Source of the DNA: Nymphaea colorata
Taxonomy: Eukaryota; Streptophyta; Magnoliopsida; Nymphaeales; Nymphaeaceae
Length of the DNA stretch: 64,000 nucleotides
Assembly: GCF_008831285.2 (NCBI RefSeq)
Contig: NC_045141.1
Span: forward strand, 8,731,353 to 8,795,352
Direction of reading: 5' to 3'
Below the pieces are notes generated by a model, which saw only the letters and a list, made by a program, of their open reading frames with translations, did no database searches and was not told the origin of the DNA. Both the position numbers and the translations under genes were made by a program. Shown here piece by piece: positions 22,368 to 33,649 of the stretch. How positions within the stretch are numbered: position 1 is the first letter of the stretch; each line of letters opens with the position of its first letter.

Positions 22368-23289
22368 TCCACTTGACACACACAAATGGACTCGTCCCCT
22401 ATTTATAATGGTGAACATGCCAGCTGGGGTGGGGAAGCTTTGACCTGAGGATGTCAATATGTCCGATTTGTATTGGATATGCAAGTGAACTGCTCCAAAA
22501 TACTTGGATGAAGAAAAAAAATTTACTAATCAATTAAAAAAATGAGATAGGATTTGAAATTAAGAAATGACATCCAATTATATTCATATTCAAGTATGCA
22601 TAAATATCCAATCCGATACGGATGCAGTTATACAAAAATGTCCAATTGAGATGAATAAAAAATGGATTTAGATCAGATTCAAATTATGAAGTCTGATTTT
22701 GGATGAGGAAAAAAATTAAATTCGGATCAGATTCAGAAACACAAAAATATCCAATCAGACCCAGATCGGACTTAGTTTTAAATAATATCCTATATTCAAT
22801 GCTCTTATATTTTGTAAATCAGTCAGATTCAGTTCAAAAATTTGGATTCAGATTCAAATATAAAAATAGGATTCCGATCGGATTCTGATTGTGACATCTG
22901 TTTTCAGATTCAGATTAGGATGAGTAAAAAATGGATTTAGATCAGATTCAAATTATGAAATCTGATTTTGGATGAGGAGAAAAATTAAATTCGGATCAGA
23001 TTCAGATTGTGGAATCTAATTTCGGATTCAAATTTGGATACAACTTTTTTCCATTTGTTTCAGAGCTCGAAACCAACGGATGGTTAATAATATATTTTAT
23101 TTCAAATATTTTTTCATTTTTATTTTTTGTATTTAGGTCCATCGATTTTCAAGAAAAACAAGGTCAGTCGTTCTCTTGAGTCCTCCCAACTCCTCCAAGA
23201 GTATCGGTGACAACTGTTCACAATGTTCTTAATGAGCAGGTTGCCGAATAACTTCAACTTTTGAAGGCGGCCTGGCAATAACGTACCAG

Positions 23290-24159
23290 CAGGGGCGGAG
23301 GAAGAGAGAGGGGGGGGGGCGCCTAGGCCATGGCCTAGGTCAGCAACGAAAAAAAAATTATATTTGAAAAATCAAATTTTTTTAACTTGGCCCGACCCGT
23401 CACTCATCTTGGCCCAACCCATCACTTGCTGGCCCCGCCCTCTCTCTAGCAGTAGCCCTACCCTATTTCGCCCCTCTCTCGCTTGCTCCCTCCATCTCTT
23501 GCCCTTCCCTATTTCACCCCTCTCTCTCACTCCCCTACCTCTCAGGCCCACAGCGCAGTCGAGTGCCGACCACACCCTCTCTGGCTCTCTTTCGCTCGCT
23601 CCTTCTCCTCCTACCCTAGCCGACAACTACAGTCAAATGTTTACTATTGCTACTTGAATACTGTCAATTGAGAGACTAAGTTACAATACGATATATTGGT
23701 TTTGCTTTTCAGGCTATTTGAACTTAACTTTGAGCTTGATCTGCATGTACAATTTGGGTACTGTCTGTAGCTGGCTTAATTAGCAAGACTGTATGCTCTG
23801 AAGAAAGCTCATCAAGTCAGGCATTTGTTTTGTAAGTTCTTCTTAATTGGTGCATCTTCTTGAAAGCTTCTGCAAGCTGCCAATTCGGAATATGAATATC
23901 ATGCTATGCTTTAAAATTTGACAAGTAGGCTAGCTTATGTCCACCTTATGTTCACTGCTGACACTTACGTCACTGTAATAGAAATAGAGAACCTTATCTG
24001 CCGAGGACAGATCATGCTTTGTGCTAAAGACACAAACAATTATTAAATGTGCGATAGGACAGGTCGCGCTTCACGTTAATGACTTGGGCAATTATATAGG
24101 ACATCAGTTCACTTATACTATACTATGATTTGCAAATATTATCTAAAGTGTGTGAATAC

Positions 24160-24198
<39 letters not shown>

Positions 24199-24199
24199 C

Positions 24200-24230
<31 letters not shown>

Positions 24231-24341
24231 AAATATAATATAATATATATATAATATAATATAATATATATATAATATAATATATTATAGTTCGTTGGAT
24301 CGTTTGGCCGACCCCTGAAAAAATTCCTGGCTCTACCCCTG
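23290..24341. mobile_element. non-autonomous hAT element, 1,052 bp
   Basis: Left end 'caggggcggagg', right end (reversed) 'caggggtagagcc'. This is the CAGGGGCGGAGCC terminus seen in many plant hAT elements. The 8 bp flanks 'cgtaccag' (23,282-23,289) and 'tgcaccaa' (24,342-24,349) match at 5 of 8 positions. Copy A has the undisturbed site 'cgtagcagcatgctgg' at 2,846-2,861. Near the left end is 'gcctaggccatggcctagg', also typical. The C-rich frames at 23,364-23,671 show no domain, and no transposase is present. Confidence 0.8.
24156..24298. repeat. TA-rich microsatellite inside the hAT element
   Basis: TA runs interrupted by TACA and AATATAAT units. The minus-strand frame over it is an artefact. 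Confidence 0.95.
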
Positions 24342-24349
24342 TGCACCAA

Positions 24350-25089
24350 CATGCTGGAGCTTGTGGACACTGAGAAATGGTTCCATATTTGGGTGGTGGC
24401 CTTTTGGATATGAGTAATTACTTAAAACTAAATCTGAACTGAATCCGTATCTGATCCAATACTTATATATATCAGAATCTGAATCCGAATCTAGTCAGAT
24501 GTTATTTTTTAAATCCGAAGACGATCTATTTCTTAATCAGAGATTAATTTTTTTCCCATATCTGTTTCTTTTTTTTTTTGGAATGGTTCAATTGGACATG
24601 CGATGAAGATGGAAAATGACATTTAAAGTCTATCCATCTTACCAAGTGAATAACGAGGCAGTTCCAATTCTTTTGCTTACGTTACATGGAAAGGCATGAT
24701 ATCTAGATGAAAGGTAGAAAGAGAGAGAGAACATATAATTAAGTGACAAATTGTCAATGATTTTGCGAAAATTGTCAAAAACAATAAAGGAATATAGAAA
24801 ACATATAAGAGAAAGGGAGGAAGGGGGTGGTAGGACTCAAAAGAGGAGTGCGAGTTGTGTGCGCCTGCCAGTGCATGCAACAATCATATGCCAAAAGAAA
24901 AAGAAAAATGGGGCATCTTTGAAATTACAGAAAAAGAACTGCCTTTTTGAGCCATTTCACTTTTTTCAATTGTTTTTTTATCTGTAAAAAAGATTCTTTT
25001 TTTCTTTTTAAACAGGAGCATATGTCATAAACGCGAATCTCTCTTGTGAAATCCTTCAAAAGAGGAGTTCGAGCCACAAAGACGGGTAG
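24350..25089. other. end of repeat unit C and AT-rich DNA
   Basis: 24,350-24,400 resumes copy C after the hAT insertion. 24,404-24,620 ('ggatatgagtaattactt', 'tcagatgttatttttt', 'caattggacatgcgatgaag') is nearly the same as 30,928-31,206. 24,620-25,089 holds short purine-rich stretches and no recognisable gene. Confidence 0.5.
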
Positions 25090-25290
25090 CCTCCGCTAGT
25101 TGCAGGCCACATCAGCATCGGGATTGATAACCATGTCCACCATCGCCACGAATTCCTCCGACTGAGGCATTATCTTCTTTTCCTCTTCGCTTGGAACCAC
25201 TTCCTGAGGTGTGCTTAATCCTTGAGCGCTCACCCTAGGCCTGCTGACCGGCCCAAATGTAGAAGACACTAATCAATTCCTTGAAAACGT
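25090..25290 (-). other. unidentified exon-like fragment
   Basis: On the minus strand, an acceptor-like 'tgattag' at about 25,270 is followed by about 55 open codons reading 'STFGPVSRPRVSAQGL', 'STPQEVVPSEEEKK' and 'IMPQSEEFVAMVDMVINPDA'. The acidic, structured peptide and GC-richer codons suggest a true exon. I do not recognise the family and see no other exons nearby. It lies about 300 bp upstream of a copia LTR. Confidence 0.35.
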
Positions 25291-25573
25291 CACCGGTTTC
25301 ATAATTTGTCACGAAGTGTGAATGGTTATCATGCTTCAATAGGCCTTAAGCGAGAGCTCAGGCTTGTTTCTTTGAGGCACCGGCCACAGCTCCTGCTTCC
25401 CATGTGCAAATTGCAACCGCATAGGCATGAGAATGAACTATTAGAACTACATATCACATATGCTAGTGCAGATATAACTAAACAAAGTGTCAAGAAAAAA
25501 GGGATCACATCTCTTATCAAGATCTGTTATTGTCATGCAGACTACATTTTCGGTGGTTAATGGATTGGGATTG

Positions 25574-26059
25574 AAATGATAAGAGTAAATCAGGAAAACG
25601 TGATTTTAGGGATATTCAACATAAGAACGTGCTGAAAATCAAGGAAATTGCTGAAGAAGTTGAAGATCTTGATATCAATGGAAAGACGAGAATTACGGAA
25701 GAGTTTGAGAATCTTGATATCAATAGAAAGACGGAAATTAAGGAAGACGTTGGGGAGATTGATAAAAGCGAAATTACTGAAATTACTTAAAAGGGAGGCA
25801 CGGCAGATTTGTTCCATTATAACCTTCCATTTTGTAACCCTTCATCCACTCCAAAAATTGTGGATCTTGTAAATATAACGTGAAATATGTTTTAGTGCTC
25901 TCAATTTTTCAAGAAGTTGTGTAGTATCACGATCTTGCATACCAAAAATCTTGTAAGCGATAACCTTTATTTGTACTATATATATGTTGCTTAAAGGAAT
26001 AAATATAACAAGTTCTCTCCAGCTTTATCTTTCACTCTTCCTCTGCTAAGTTTTCTCAT
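25574..26059 (+). mobile_element. copia-type LTR
   Basis: The right end 'gttttctca' abuts a plant initiator-Met primer site, which fixes the LTR end at 26,059. A TATA-like 'gtactatatatatgttgc' lies at 25,974-25,990. The left end is not certain; TG candidates lie between 25,574 ('tgaaatgataag') and 25,611 ('tgattttaggg'). Near the left, a 45 bp block ('atcttgatatcaatggaaagacg') is repeated in tandem at about 25,663 and 25,708. No second LTR lies in the window. Confidence 0.65.
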
Positions 26060-26071
26060 GGTATCAGAGCA
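26060..26071 (+). promoter_or_regulatory. primer-binding site, initiator Met tRNA
   Basis: TGGTATCAGAGC, complementary to the 3' end of plant initiator Met tRNA and the standard primer site of plant copia and gypsy elements. It starts directly after the LTR's CA. Confidence 0.85.
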
Positions 26072-27190
26072 ACATGAGAGAGGGAAATCGACTGCTCCCT
26101 TCCATCAACTCCAAAAAATCCAAGCTTTTGTAGAGAGGTTCTTCAGACACCTGGAATTGGAATAATCTTTTGCTCGACAGCAAGAATCGCCTGAAGAATC
26201 AGCACCGGCCTTCCTCTCTGCTGCCTGATACACCTTCGTTGCCAGCAAATTATTCCAGATAATGGCGGCAAAGGAAGTCAGGGAAGGGTGCCTTTCTTGC
26301 CGGATTCTTCCTGTGCCCCGGCAGCAACCCCTATCTCCAGAATTTCTAAGGGTCGACTGAATTTCTCTGCTTTGGATGTCAGTGACGAACCCATTGCAAA
26401 TCATCACGAATCATCTCCAGAAATCTCCTCTTGGCAGCTCTTGTTCTCAGCCTACAGGTTCAGCTCGACAGCAGGTTCTCTCAACCCTTCACTGAGTCAC
26501 AAACTCAGGCAGTCATATTTGCTTCTGTTCAAAGGCTCTGGCTTCTTCCATGATTTAAGATGGCAAAAGAGCTTCTCCAGCGGAGAAAAGAGGGAGGAAA
26601 CAGAATTTGGGGCTGTTGGACTGTAATGAGGTGGTTGTCTTTTTTTTTTTTGGGCGCGCTTTGAACTATTTCTCTGTTTTCTCTGAGGAGAACTTGACGG
26701 TGATATTCTGAGATTCCTAGATTGCCTCTTGAATGTGAGCATCAAAGCAGAAATTCGCGAAGCCTGCTCTGTTTGCATCGAACGAACACCACCAAGTCGG
26801 GATTCATCAAAGATCTTCATTCACCCCTCTCTATTTCGCTCATGGCCTTGCAACTATGCTTTGTTTTTTGAAACTTCGCTCTTTCCCTGTTTTTCTCCTC
26901 TTCAAATCATTGCTATGCACTGCTTTTCAGGATCTGTCGGCCTAACGTATGTCTGTTTCTCCTTCAAACGATGCCACAAAAGTGTTTCTCGGCCTAAGGT
27001 ATGTCTGTTTCTCTCTATTTTTCTCTCAGCCCTGCAACTATGGCTTCTATATTTTCTGAAGGTTACTTTTTTTCTCTTTCTCAACGTCAAGAGAATTTGA
27101 GTTTTGGAAGTCGTGGAGTCAATACTTGGAACCGGAAAAGGAGGAGGAAGACGTCTGCTGCTGCTCAAGGGAGACCTGCTGCTTGGTCAG
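26072..27190 (+). mobile_element. retrotransposon leader or remnant without gag
   Basis: Sequence after the primer site. No gag, protease, integrase or reverse transcriptase is seen. Open frames on both strands overlap and lack domains. A near-repeat 'gtatgtctgtttctc' occurs at 26,947 and 27,000. From about 27,195 the sequence changes to a GAGCTCGAG-rich stretch, so the element is truncated there. Confidence 0.45.
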
Positions 27191-28821
27191 CTTGAACTCG
27201 ATTCAATTGAACTCGATTCGGTAGTGCAAGCCACAACTCAAGCTTGACTCATTTAAGTTTGTTTACCAACTCCCTATTTGACCTGATTTCTTTATTTGGT
27301 TTTAAGTTTGAAAATTACAAAATAAAACCTAGATAAATGGTTATATCAAGTTTAATCAAATCAATTTTATGTGACTCAAACTTGACATGTTTATAACCGT
27401 GAGTTTTGAGTTAAGCTCGAGATTAACAGAGCAAATTCGAGTTGACCTTGAGTTGGCTCGACACATTTTACAGCTTTATCCACTTGACACACACAAATGG
27501 ACTCATCCCCTATTTACAATGGTGAAAATGTCAGTTGGGCTGGGGAAGCTTCGATCTAAGGATGTCAATATGTCTGATTTGAATTGGATATCCAAGCGAA
27601 CTGCTCCAAAACATTTGGATGAAGAAAAGAAATTTACTAATCAACAGAAAAATCAGATAGGATTTGAAATTAAGGAATGGCACCCGATTAGATTCGGATT
27701 CAAATATGTAAAAATAACTAATCGGTTTTAGATTCAGATTTGGATTCAGTTAGACAAAAATATCCAATCGAATTCAGATTGAGATTGATATATAAAAATA
27801 TCCGATCAGACCCAGATCATACTTAATTTTTAGTACAAATTATATATTCAATGTTCTTACACTCTGTAAATCAGCCAGATTCAGTTCAAAATTTGGATTC
27901 AGATTCAAATTCAGATATGAATATAAAAATAGGATTCAGGTCTGATTCGGATTGTGACATCTGATTTCAGATTCAGATTGGGATGAAAAAAAAAAAGGAT
28001 TTACATCAAATTCAAATTGTGTGTATGTACGTGTGTGTGTCTGTGTGTGTGTGTAAGGCAGATTTTGTATTTAAAAAATATCAGATTATAAATTTTCGAC
28101 GAACTCCTGGCAAAGGCTGTTAATAGTAGAAATGCCAGTTCTTTTTGATAAATCCTGTTTCATAACTTATTTGGCTTAGTAATCAACTGATCAACATTGG
28201 TCAAAGCATGTAAATTTAAACAGTCGAAGAAAGGAACAAAAAATTGATAGAAGTCATTAAGAATGTCTTTGAGATATGCAGAATTTGCCAGGTCAATTTT
28301 TAAGATATGCAGTTCATCAGCTGATTTATTCATGCCATCTCTTATTGTTAGATGTCATATGCAAAGTCTGCACGATGCGAAATGTACATGACCTTGAAAT
28401 TTGACGATTGAAAGCTCCAATCTGATCACATTTTATTTCACTACGAAAAAAAGATTTCACTGCTGCAAGTAATATAGGGACTTTCGAAAGTGATAAGAAG
28501 AGCTAAGACACTAAATCTAAAACTCTGAATTGAAAAGCCACCAAAAGTTTCAAGGAATCCCATCAATTTGGAAATTCAGTCATAGTTAGAACAGAAAAAT
28601 ATAATTATTAAACTTTTTACTTGCTAAACTTTAAAAAAAACAAAGTTTTTAACAATTGATAACAATGTGACGTTCGGAAAACTTAAGCATGTGGGAAAAC
28701 GATCAAAATTTCGACTTTTCCATGGATTTGCAGAAATTTCCAGAATTTCTTTTCTTTTTTTTTTTGCAAAATATTGTCACAACCAATTTATTGACCAAAC
28801 TTTTCAAATCTCAAAGACTGA

Positions 28822-29076
28822 TTGAAATGTTCCAATGCAAAAGTTCTTAACTTTTGTCTCCTATATATCGGCCCAGTTGTTTCCAAGTGTGAGACGATAA
28901 GAGCAACGATCAAGAAACAAGTTCATCTGAGGAGAAAAGGAATATTCCAAACATATTCTGTAAGAGAGACCCCCACGACACAGGAAGCCTTGGTACAGGT
29001 TGAGTCTTTCGATTTCGACGATGGAAACAGTATGAATGATGTAGGAAGAAGCAGAAAAGAGTATACAAAAGAATAA
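28822..29076 (+). other. unidentified open frame of 84 codons
   Basis: Starts at an ATG and contains 'KKQVHLRRKGIFQTYSVRET' and 'ALVQVESFDFDDGNSM'. The first half of this stretch is missing from repeat copy C, so it may be copy-specific sequence. No family recognised, no splice or promoter evidence, and a similarly long frame exists on the other strand. Weak candidate. Confidence 0.2.
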
Positions 29077-29496
29077 GGAATGAATCATAATCCAAGCCGA
29101 CCCTGAAACAGAACCTCAGGGGATTGATCACATCCTTATGAAGACTACTGTGACCTCCTGCCATAGCATCAACCCTTTGTACTGCAAAAGGGATGCATCG
29201 ACATGCAAGGTGAAAAATAGCAAGAGCATTACCTTGAGGTTTCTTTTAATAACAGGTCGGAGGCCTACCCTCCAGCAGATCCATTTCTTGAGAGCATTAC
29301 CCTCAAGCAAAAAAATGGAAGGGGAGGCTTCTGTTTTCACAAAAAGATGGAATATCAACCCATGCAGTTAAGACAGCATGACTGTCTAATTTCCTTCATT
29401 TAGCAGGACCTGTAGTCGATACAACATCACCCAAAACATACAAGTAAAAAAAAAAACACACAAGTTAGCACTCCATATCAAGGTGCTGAATCAGAG

Positions 29497-29650
29497 CAGT
29501 GGTGGAGTCAGAAATTTTTTGTCTTTAAACTTCAACCTTTAAAGAACACTCTAAGTTTAAATTTCAATCTTTTAGGGGCACTCATATGCAAATAAAGTAA
29601 ATTTGATGGGCCGGTGTGCCCACACCAGCTACAACATTACTCCACCACTG
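29497..29650 (+). mobile_element. hAT-like MITE, 154 bp, best copy
   Basis: Perfect 12 bp terminal inverted repeats ('cagtggtggagt' and its complement 'actccaccactg'). The 8 bp flanks 'aatcagag' (29,489-29,496) and 'gatcagag' (29,651-29,658) differ at one base. The size and the CAGnGGnGGAG terminus suit a hAT-derived MITE. Non-coding. Other copies lie at 21,329-21,476 and, truncated, at 1,866-1,903. Confidence 0.85.
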
Positions 29651-30393
29651 GATCAGAGCCCAATTGGAAGTCTTCTCTTTAATTTTGAAGTCTATTATAG
29701 CTTTCATGGATGAACGGTCCCAAAATCAGATTCAAATTGTGAAATCTGATTTTGGATTCAGTTTTGGACGAGCAAAAAAATCAGATTCAGATCAGATTCA
29801 TATTGTAGAATCTGATTTCAGATTCAAATTTGGATATGACTTTTTTTCATTTGATCGGAACTCGAATCCAATGGAAAAGAAGGTATGGTCAAGAGTACAT
29901 TATATATCAAGTCGGATCCATTGGCATCTAATATTTTTCATTTTCATTCTTTGTATTTAGGACCATCGATTTTCAAGAAAAACAAGGTTAGTCGTTCTCT
30001 TGAGTCCTCCCAACTCCTCCAAGAGTACCGGTGATGACTGTTCACGATGTTCTTAATGAGCAGATAGCCGAATAACTTCTACTTTTGCCGGCGGCCTGGC
30101 GCTTGTGGACATTGAGAAATGGTTGCATAGTGGTCTTTTGGTTTTGCGATCGAAGTAATATTTAGCAGATTCAAAAGCAGGAGAAGATTACTTGAGATAT
30201 TCAACCACGCCCAAGAAATGGGGATGGCCATCAATGACGCCTAAGATTGGAACGGGATGTGCTTCTGCCCCCAGTGCCTTTCTTTCTTATTCTGTCTAAA
30301 GAAATGTTCTTTGCAAGTGGGGATGTTAATGGATTGGATTTAAATTGGGTATACTCTTCACTATATCCATTTTTTTAGGTATTCACATACTGG

Positions 30394-30793
30394 TAGGGCT
30401 GCACACGAGCCGAATCGAGCTCGAGCTTGGCTCGACTCATGTTTAGTCAGCTTGAGCTCGACACGAGCTTCAGAATTTCAGCTCGAGCTCAACTCAAGTG
30501 ACTGCCTTTGAGCTCAAGCTAGACTCGAGCGACTCGTTTAAACTCGTTTATTCTCGGTAAGCTGTGAGACCGCTGCTGCTTTGACAAGTTCACCGTCAAG
30601 GTGCCTTCCTTTTTCGCTGCATCCGAGTTTAATCAAGTCGAGTTTGACTAACTCGAACTCGACTTGTTAACATACTTGACTTTATACTTAAGCTCGAGCT
30701 TGACTCGTATAAAAAATGAGTGGAGCTCGAGTCGAGTTTACTTGAGCGAGTTTGAGTTAAGCCTGAGTTGTTTCGACTCGTTGTGCAGCCCTA
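30394..30793. mobile_element. GAGCTCGAG-rich hAT-like element, 400 bp
   Basis: Inverted ends 'tagggctgcac' and 'gtgcagcccta' match over 11 bp. The 8 bp flanks 'catactgg' (30,386-30,393 and 30,794-30,801) are identical. The interior is dense in 'gagctcgag', 'actcgagc' and 'cgactcg'. No transposase. It is inserted into a GATTC-rich element, so it is the younger of the two. Confidence 0.85.
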
Positions 30794-30982
30794 CATACTG
30801 GTATTCAAATTCAGATTTTAATAGAATGAAGAGATATCATCTCTGAAACTGAATTCAAGATCTGGTTTCACAATCCGAATCCGAATTTGAACTATATCTA
30901 GAAGATTTTCAAAAGGTAAGTGCATTGGATATGAGTAATTACTTAAAACTAAATCTGGTCTGAATCCATATCTGATATGATT

Positions 30983-30984
<2 letters not shown>

Positions 30985-31065
<81 letters not shown>
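30985..31065. repeat. (TA)n microsatellite, about 40 units
   Basis: Uninterrupted TA between 'atgattct' and 'tcagaatctgaatccg'. The paralogous site at about 24,465 has only 'cttatatatatcag', so this run expanded after duplication. Confidence 0.97.
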
Positions 31066-31069
<4 letters not shown>

Positions 31070-33649
31070 ATCTGAATCCGAAACCAGTCAGATGTTATTT
31101 CTTAGATCCGAAGACTATCTATTTCTTAATCAAAGATTAATTTATTTCCCATACCTGTTTTGTTTTGTTTTTTTTTTGTGAATGGTTCAATTGGACATGT
31201 GATGAAGTGGAGAGGTGGGGTTATGGCAAAATAATATGGAATTTTAGAAAAAAACCTAAGTAAGAAGGAAGCCAAATGTCTGCGCTATGGCAAAAAAGAT
31301 TTTAGAGAGAGAAAGAAAAAGTAACAAAGTGGAGAGGTGGGGTTTAAATGTGTATGTTGAACAGAATCAGGCCTCCAATACCTGACTTAGAGTCGGGCCA
31401 GCCTAGCCTAGCTCAGCCCAGCAATTTTTTTTTTTTTAAATCGGGTTGGGGAATCTTCCACCCCAGCACATACCATTCTGAGGCACCTAGTCTCATTTGT
31501 TTTCTTTCTCTTCCCTTCATCATCTCCCCATGGCCATGTAAGAGAGCTCTTGAAGTTTCTTATTTAGAGCCAACAGCCATGAGCAAGTGAAGCCTAGTCT
31601 TGTTTATTTGATCAACTCAAATACGCATGATATGTTTTTTTTTTAATTTTTAATTTTATTTTTACCTTCCATTTAATGTATGCCTTCGTTATATCTCTAC
31701 AAATAGATAATGTGCGTGTATGGCCAGTTGATTTTTCTATTGATAGATGGACGAACGATGAGGATGACAGCTTGTGGTGGGATTTTTTTTTTTTTATATT
31801 GTTTTTTGAGGTTGGAGATTGTCCAAATCAAGAAAGCTACGATTAGTTTTGACATCCTTCAAATCCTCATTCCCTTGATAAAATATCTATTGGTCGTCCT
31901 ATTTGTAGTCTTAAAGGAGTGATCCACCTTTAAAAGAGTGTCTTGCTAATGGGATTGAAGCACAAGTTCCTCTCTCACTAACATAAAAATATTGAAGTTG
32001 AAAATTTTCAAAATTATCTCCTAAATTTTAGTTTCTATATAAAAAAAGAGGGCTTAAAAAATCTTGTTGTTAGATCTTTTTTTCTTCCTTCTTTTCTTTG
32101 CTCTTTCTCATTTTTTTTCTCTTAGAATCTTTATATCTTTCTGATTATTCCCTTAAAATCTATCTTCACAAATTTTCCTTTCTCTATTTCTTTTCTCTCC
32201 CATAAAAACCTTTACATTTCTCTCTCTCTCATTTTTTCTTAAATGCTTTTGCTATTCTACTAGTTTTTCTCTCTTTATTTATTTTCTTTCTCTTCAAAAT
32301 ATTTATCTCTCTCTCCCTCTAGCACTCATTTTTCTCTTAAATTCCCTTGTTCTTCTACTAGTTTTTTTTCTCTAAAAAATATTTATCTCTTTCTCTCTCT
32401 CTCCCTCTCATTTTTATCTTAAAATCTCTTGCTATTCTACTTGTTTTTCAATTAAATGTTCTTTCTTTTCTACTAGTTTCTCGCTTTATTTCTTTCCACT
32501 CACTTATCAATTTTTATTTCTCTCTCTCTTAATTTTCTCTTAAAATCTCTTGCTCTTTTACTAGTTTTTCTATATCTATATTTTCTCTCTCTTAAAAATC
32601 TTTGTCTCACTCTCTCTAAGTGTCTTGATAAAAGTTTATGAAATACATTCTTTTAATAAGATTTTATTTCCTTCGCTTTATAAAGTTTTAACTTCCTTAT
32701 CAAATACCACACCACATATAGGTTGAAGATAATGTTTGGGAGAATATGAAATGCGTGGAGAATGAACACAGCCTGCCTTAAAAAAAATTTGGTAAGCAAA
32801 CAAACCTATCAGAAGGCAATATCAAGCTGGTGAGGGACACATATTGCAATGCTCCCACAATACTTCAATATAAAGTAGCATCCTTGAACTTTGAGCTGTG
32901 ACTGGCAAATAATTTTATGAATGTGGCCATCGACGTGTTCATGGGTTTGGCTTCATGCATTTTTGTATGCTAGAAAAGATTAAAGATGTTACTTTCTTTG
33001 AGACACCACCAAGCTTCCTTTTAACAATGGTGGATTCACTTCCTACTAAATAGAATGAAGATTTTCCAAGTTTCACTTTTTCTTGTAGGGGGGGGGGGGG
33101 GCTTCTATTTATTAACAACATCATTTTGGCCTTTTTTATCATTTGAAGTCCATAACACATGGTCCTTTATTAAAGGGCCATCACATATAGCATGCTCCAA
33201 TAACACATGATGCTCACAGAATAAAATTCTCATCCTCCTTATTCGAGGGCTCTTCTTTTGATAAAATTGAATTCAGTCCAAAACTTACTGGAATTGTGCA
33301 TTTTTGTTCATTCTTCTTGTTGTGCATTTTTTTATAGGTTTGATAAATTGTGCTGAGGATTTATGTGAACTATGGCTACTGAGGTGTCCTTACTTAGAAT
33401 AAGGCACAAACTACAATAATGGACAAAGTTTCAAGCCTCTTTCACGTAACTTGCATTGGAAATGTGTGAGTTGTTCTACCAGATTAGTCACCCAAATGCC
33501 TTAGGAATAGAACACACAAGCATATTTAAGCATATAAGCATGTCTTTATTAAATCCTATATACAACTGTAATTGAGAATGCAAGTGAGAGCACTCAATAA
33601 AAGCAATCAAACTACATTTCCACCATCAACTATTTAGCCTCTTGGATTC
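31070..33649. other. AT- and CT-rich intergenic DNA, no gene
   Basis: 31,070-31,210 continues the repeat shared with 24,480-24,620. 32,040-32,640 is CT-rich and holds an irregular repeat of 'aaaatctcttgctattctactagtttttctct' variants near 32,245, 32,343, 32,424 and 32,541. A run of 13 G is at 33,089-33,101. Scattered short frames have no domains. Confidence 0.5.

Larger units (their letters stand above)
20955..23281. repeat. intergenic repeat unit, copy C
   Basis: 20,955-21,320 matches 29,035-29,490 ('gatgtaggaagaagcaga', 'aagccgaccctgaaacag', 'gggttgatcacat'). 21,477-21,840 matches copies A and D. 22,440-23,060 is GATTC-rich, and within it a block of about 120 bp is repeated in tandem ('ggatgaggaaaaaaattaaattcgg' near 22,700 and 22,975). 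23,135-23,281 is the 'ccatcgattttcaagaa' block, ending at the hAT insertion. No gene seen. Confidence 0.7.
27191..30240. repeat. intergenic repeat unit, copy D (longest)
   Basis: 27,197-27,480 is a GAGCTCGAG-rich element remnant whose right flank is 'ctttatccacttgacacacac'. 27,550-28,010 is GATTC-rich. A GT microsatellite (28,020-28,057) precedes 'ggcagattttgtatttaaa'. 28,130-28,560 matches copies A and B. 28,560-29,035 is present only here. 29,040-29,490 matches copy C. 29,660-29,730 has 'gagcccaattggaagtc' and 'agctttcatggatgaacgg'. 29,955-30,190 is the 'ccatcgattttcaagaa' block. No gene is certain. Confidence 0.7.

Noticed and set aside
23364-23671. Pro/Ser-rich frames inside the hAT element
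   Set aside because: C-rich low-complexity DNA gives open frames on both strands; no transposase or other domain.
31348-31922. Short plus-strand frames after the TA microsatellite
   Set aside because: Under 81 codons, interrupted by homopolymer runs, no domain.
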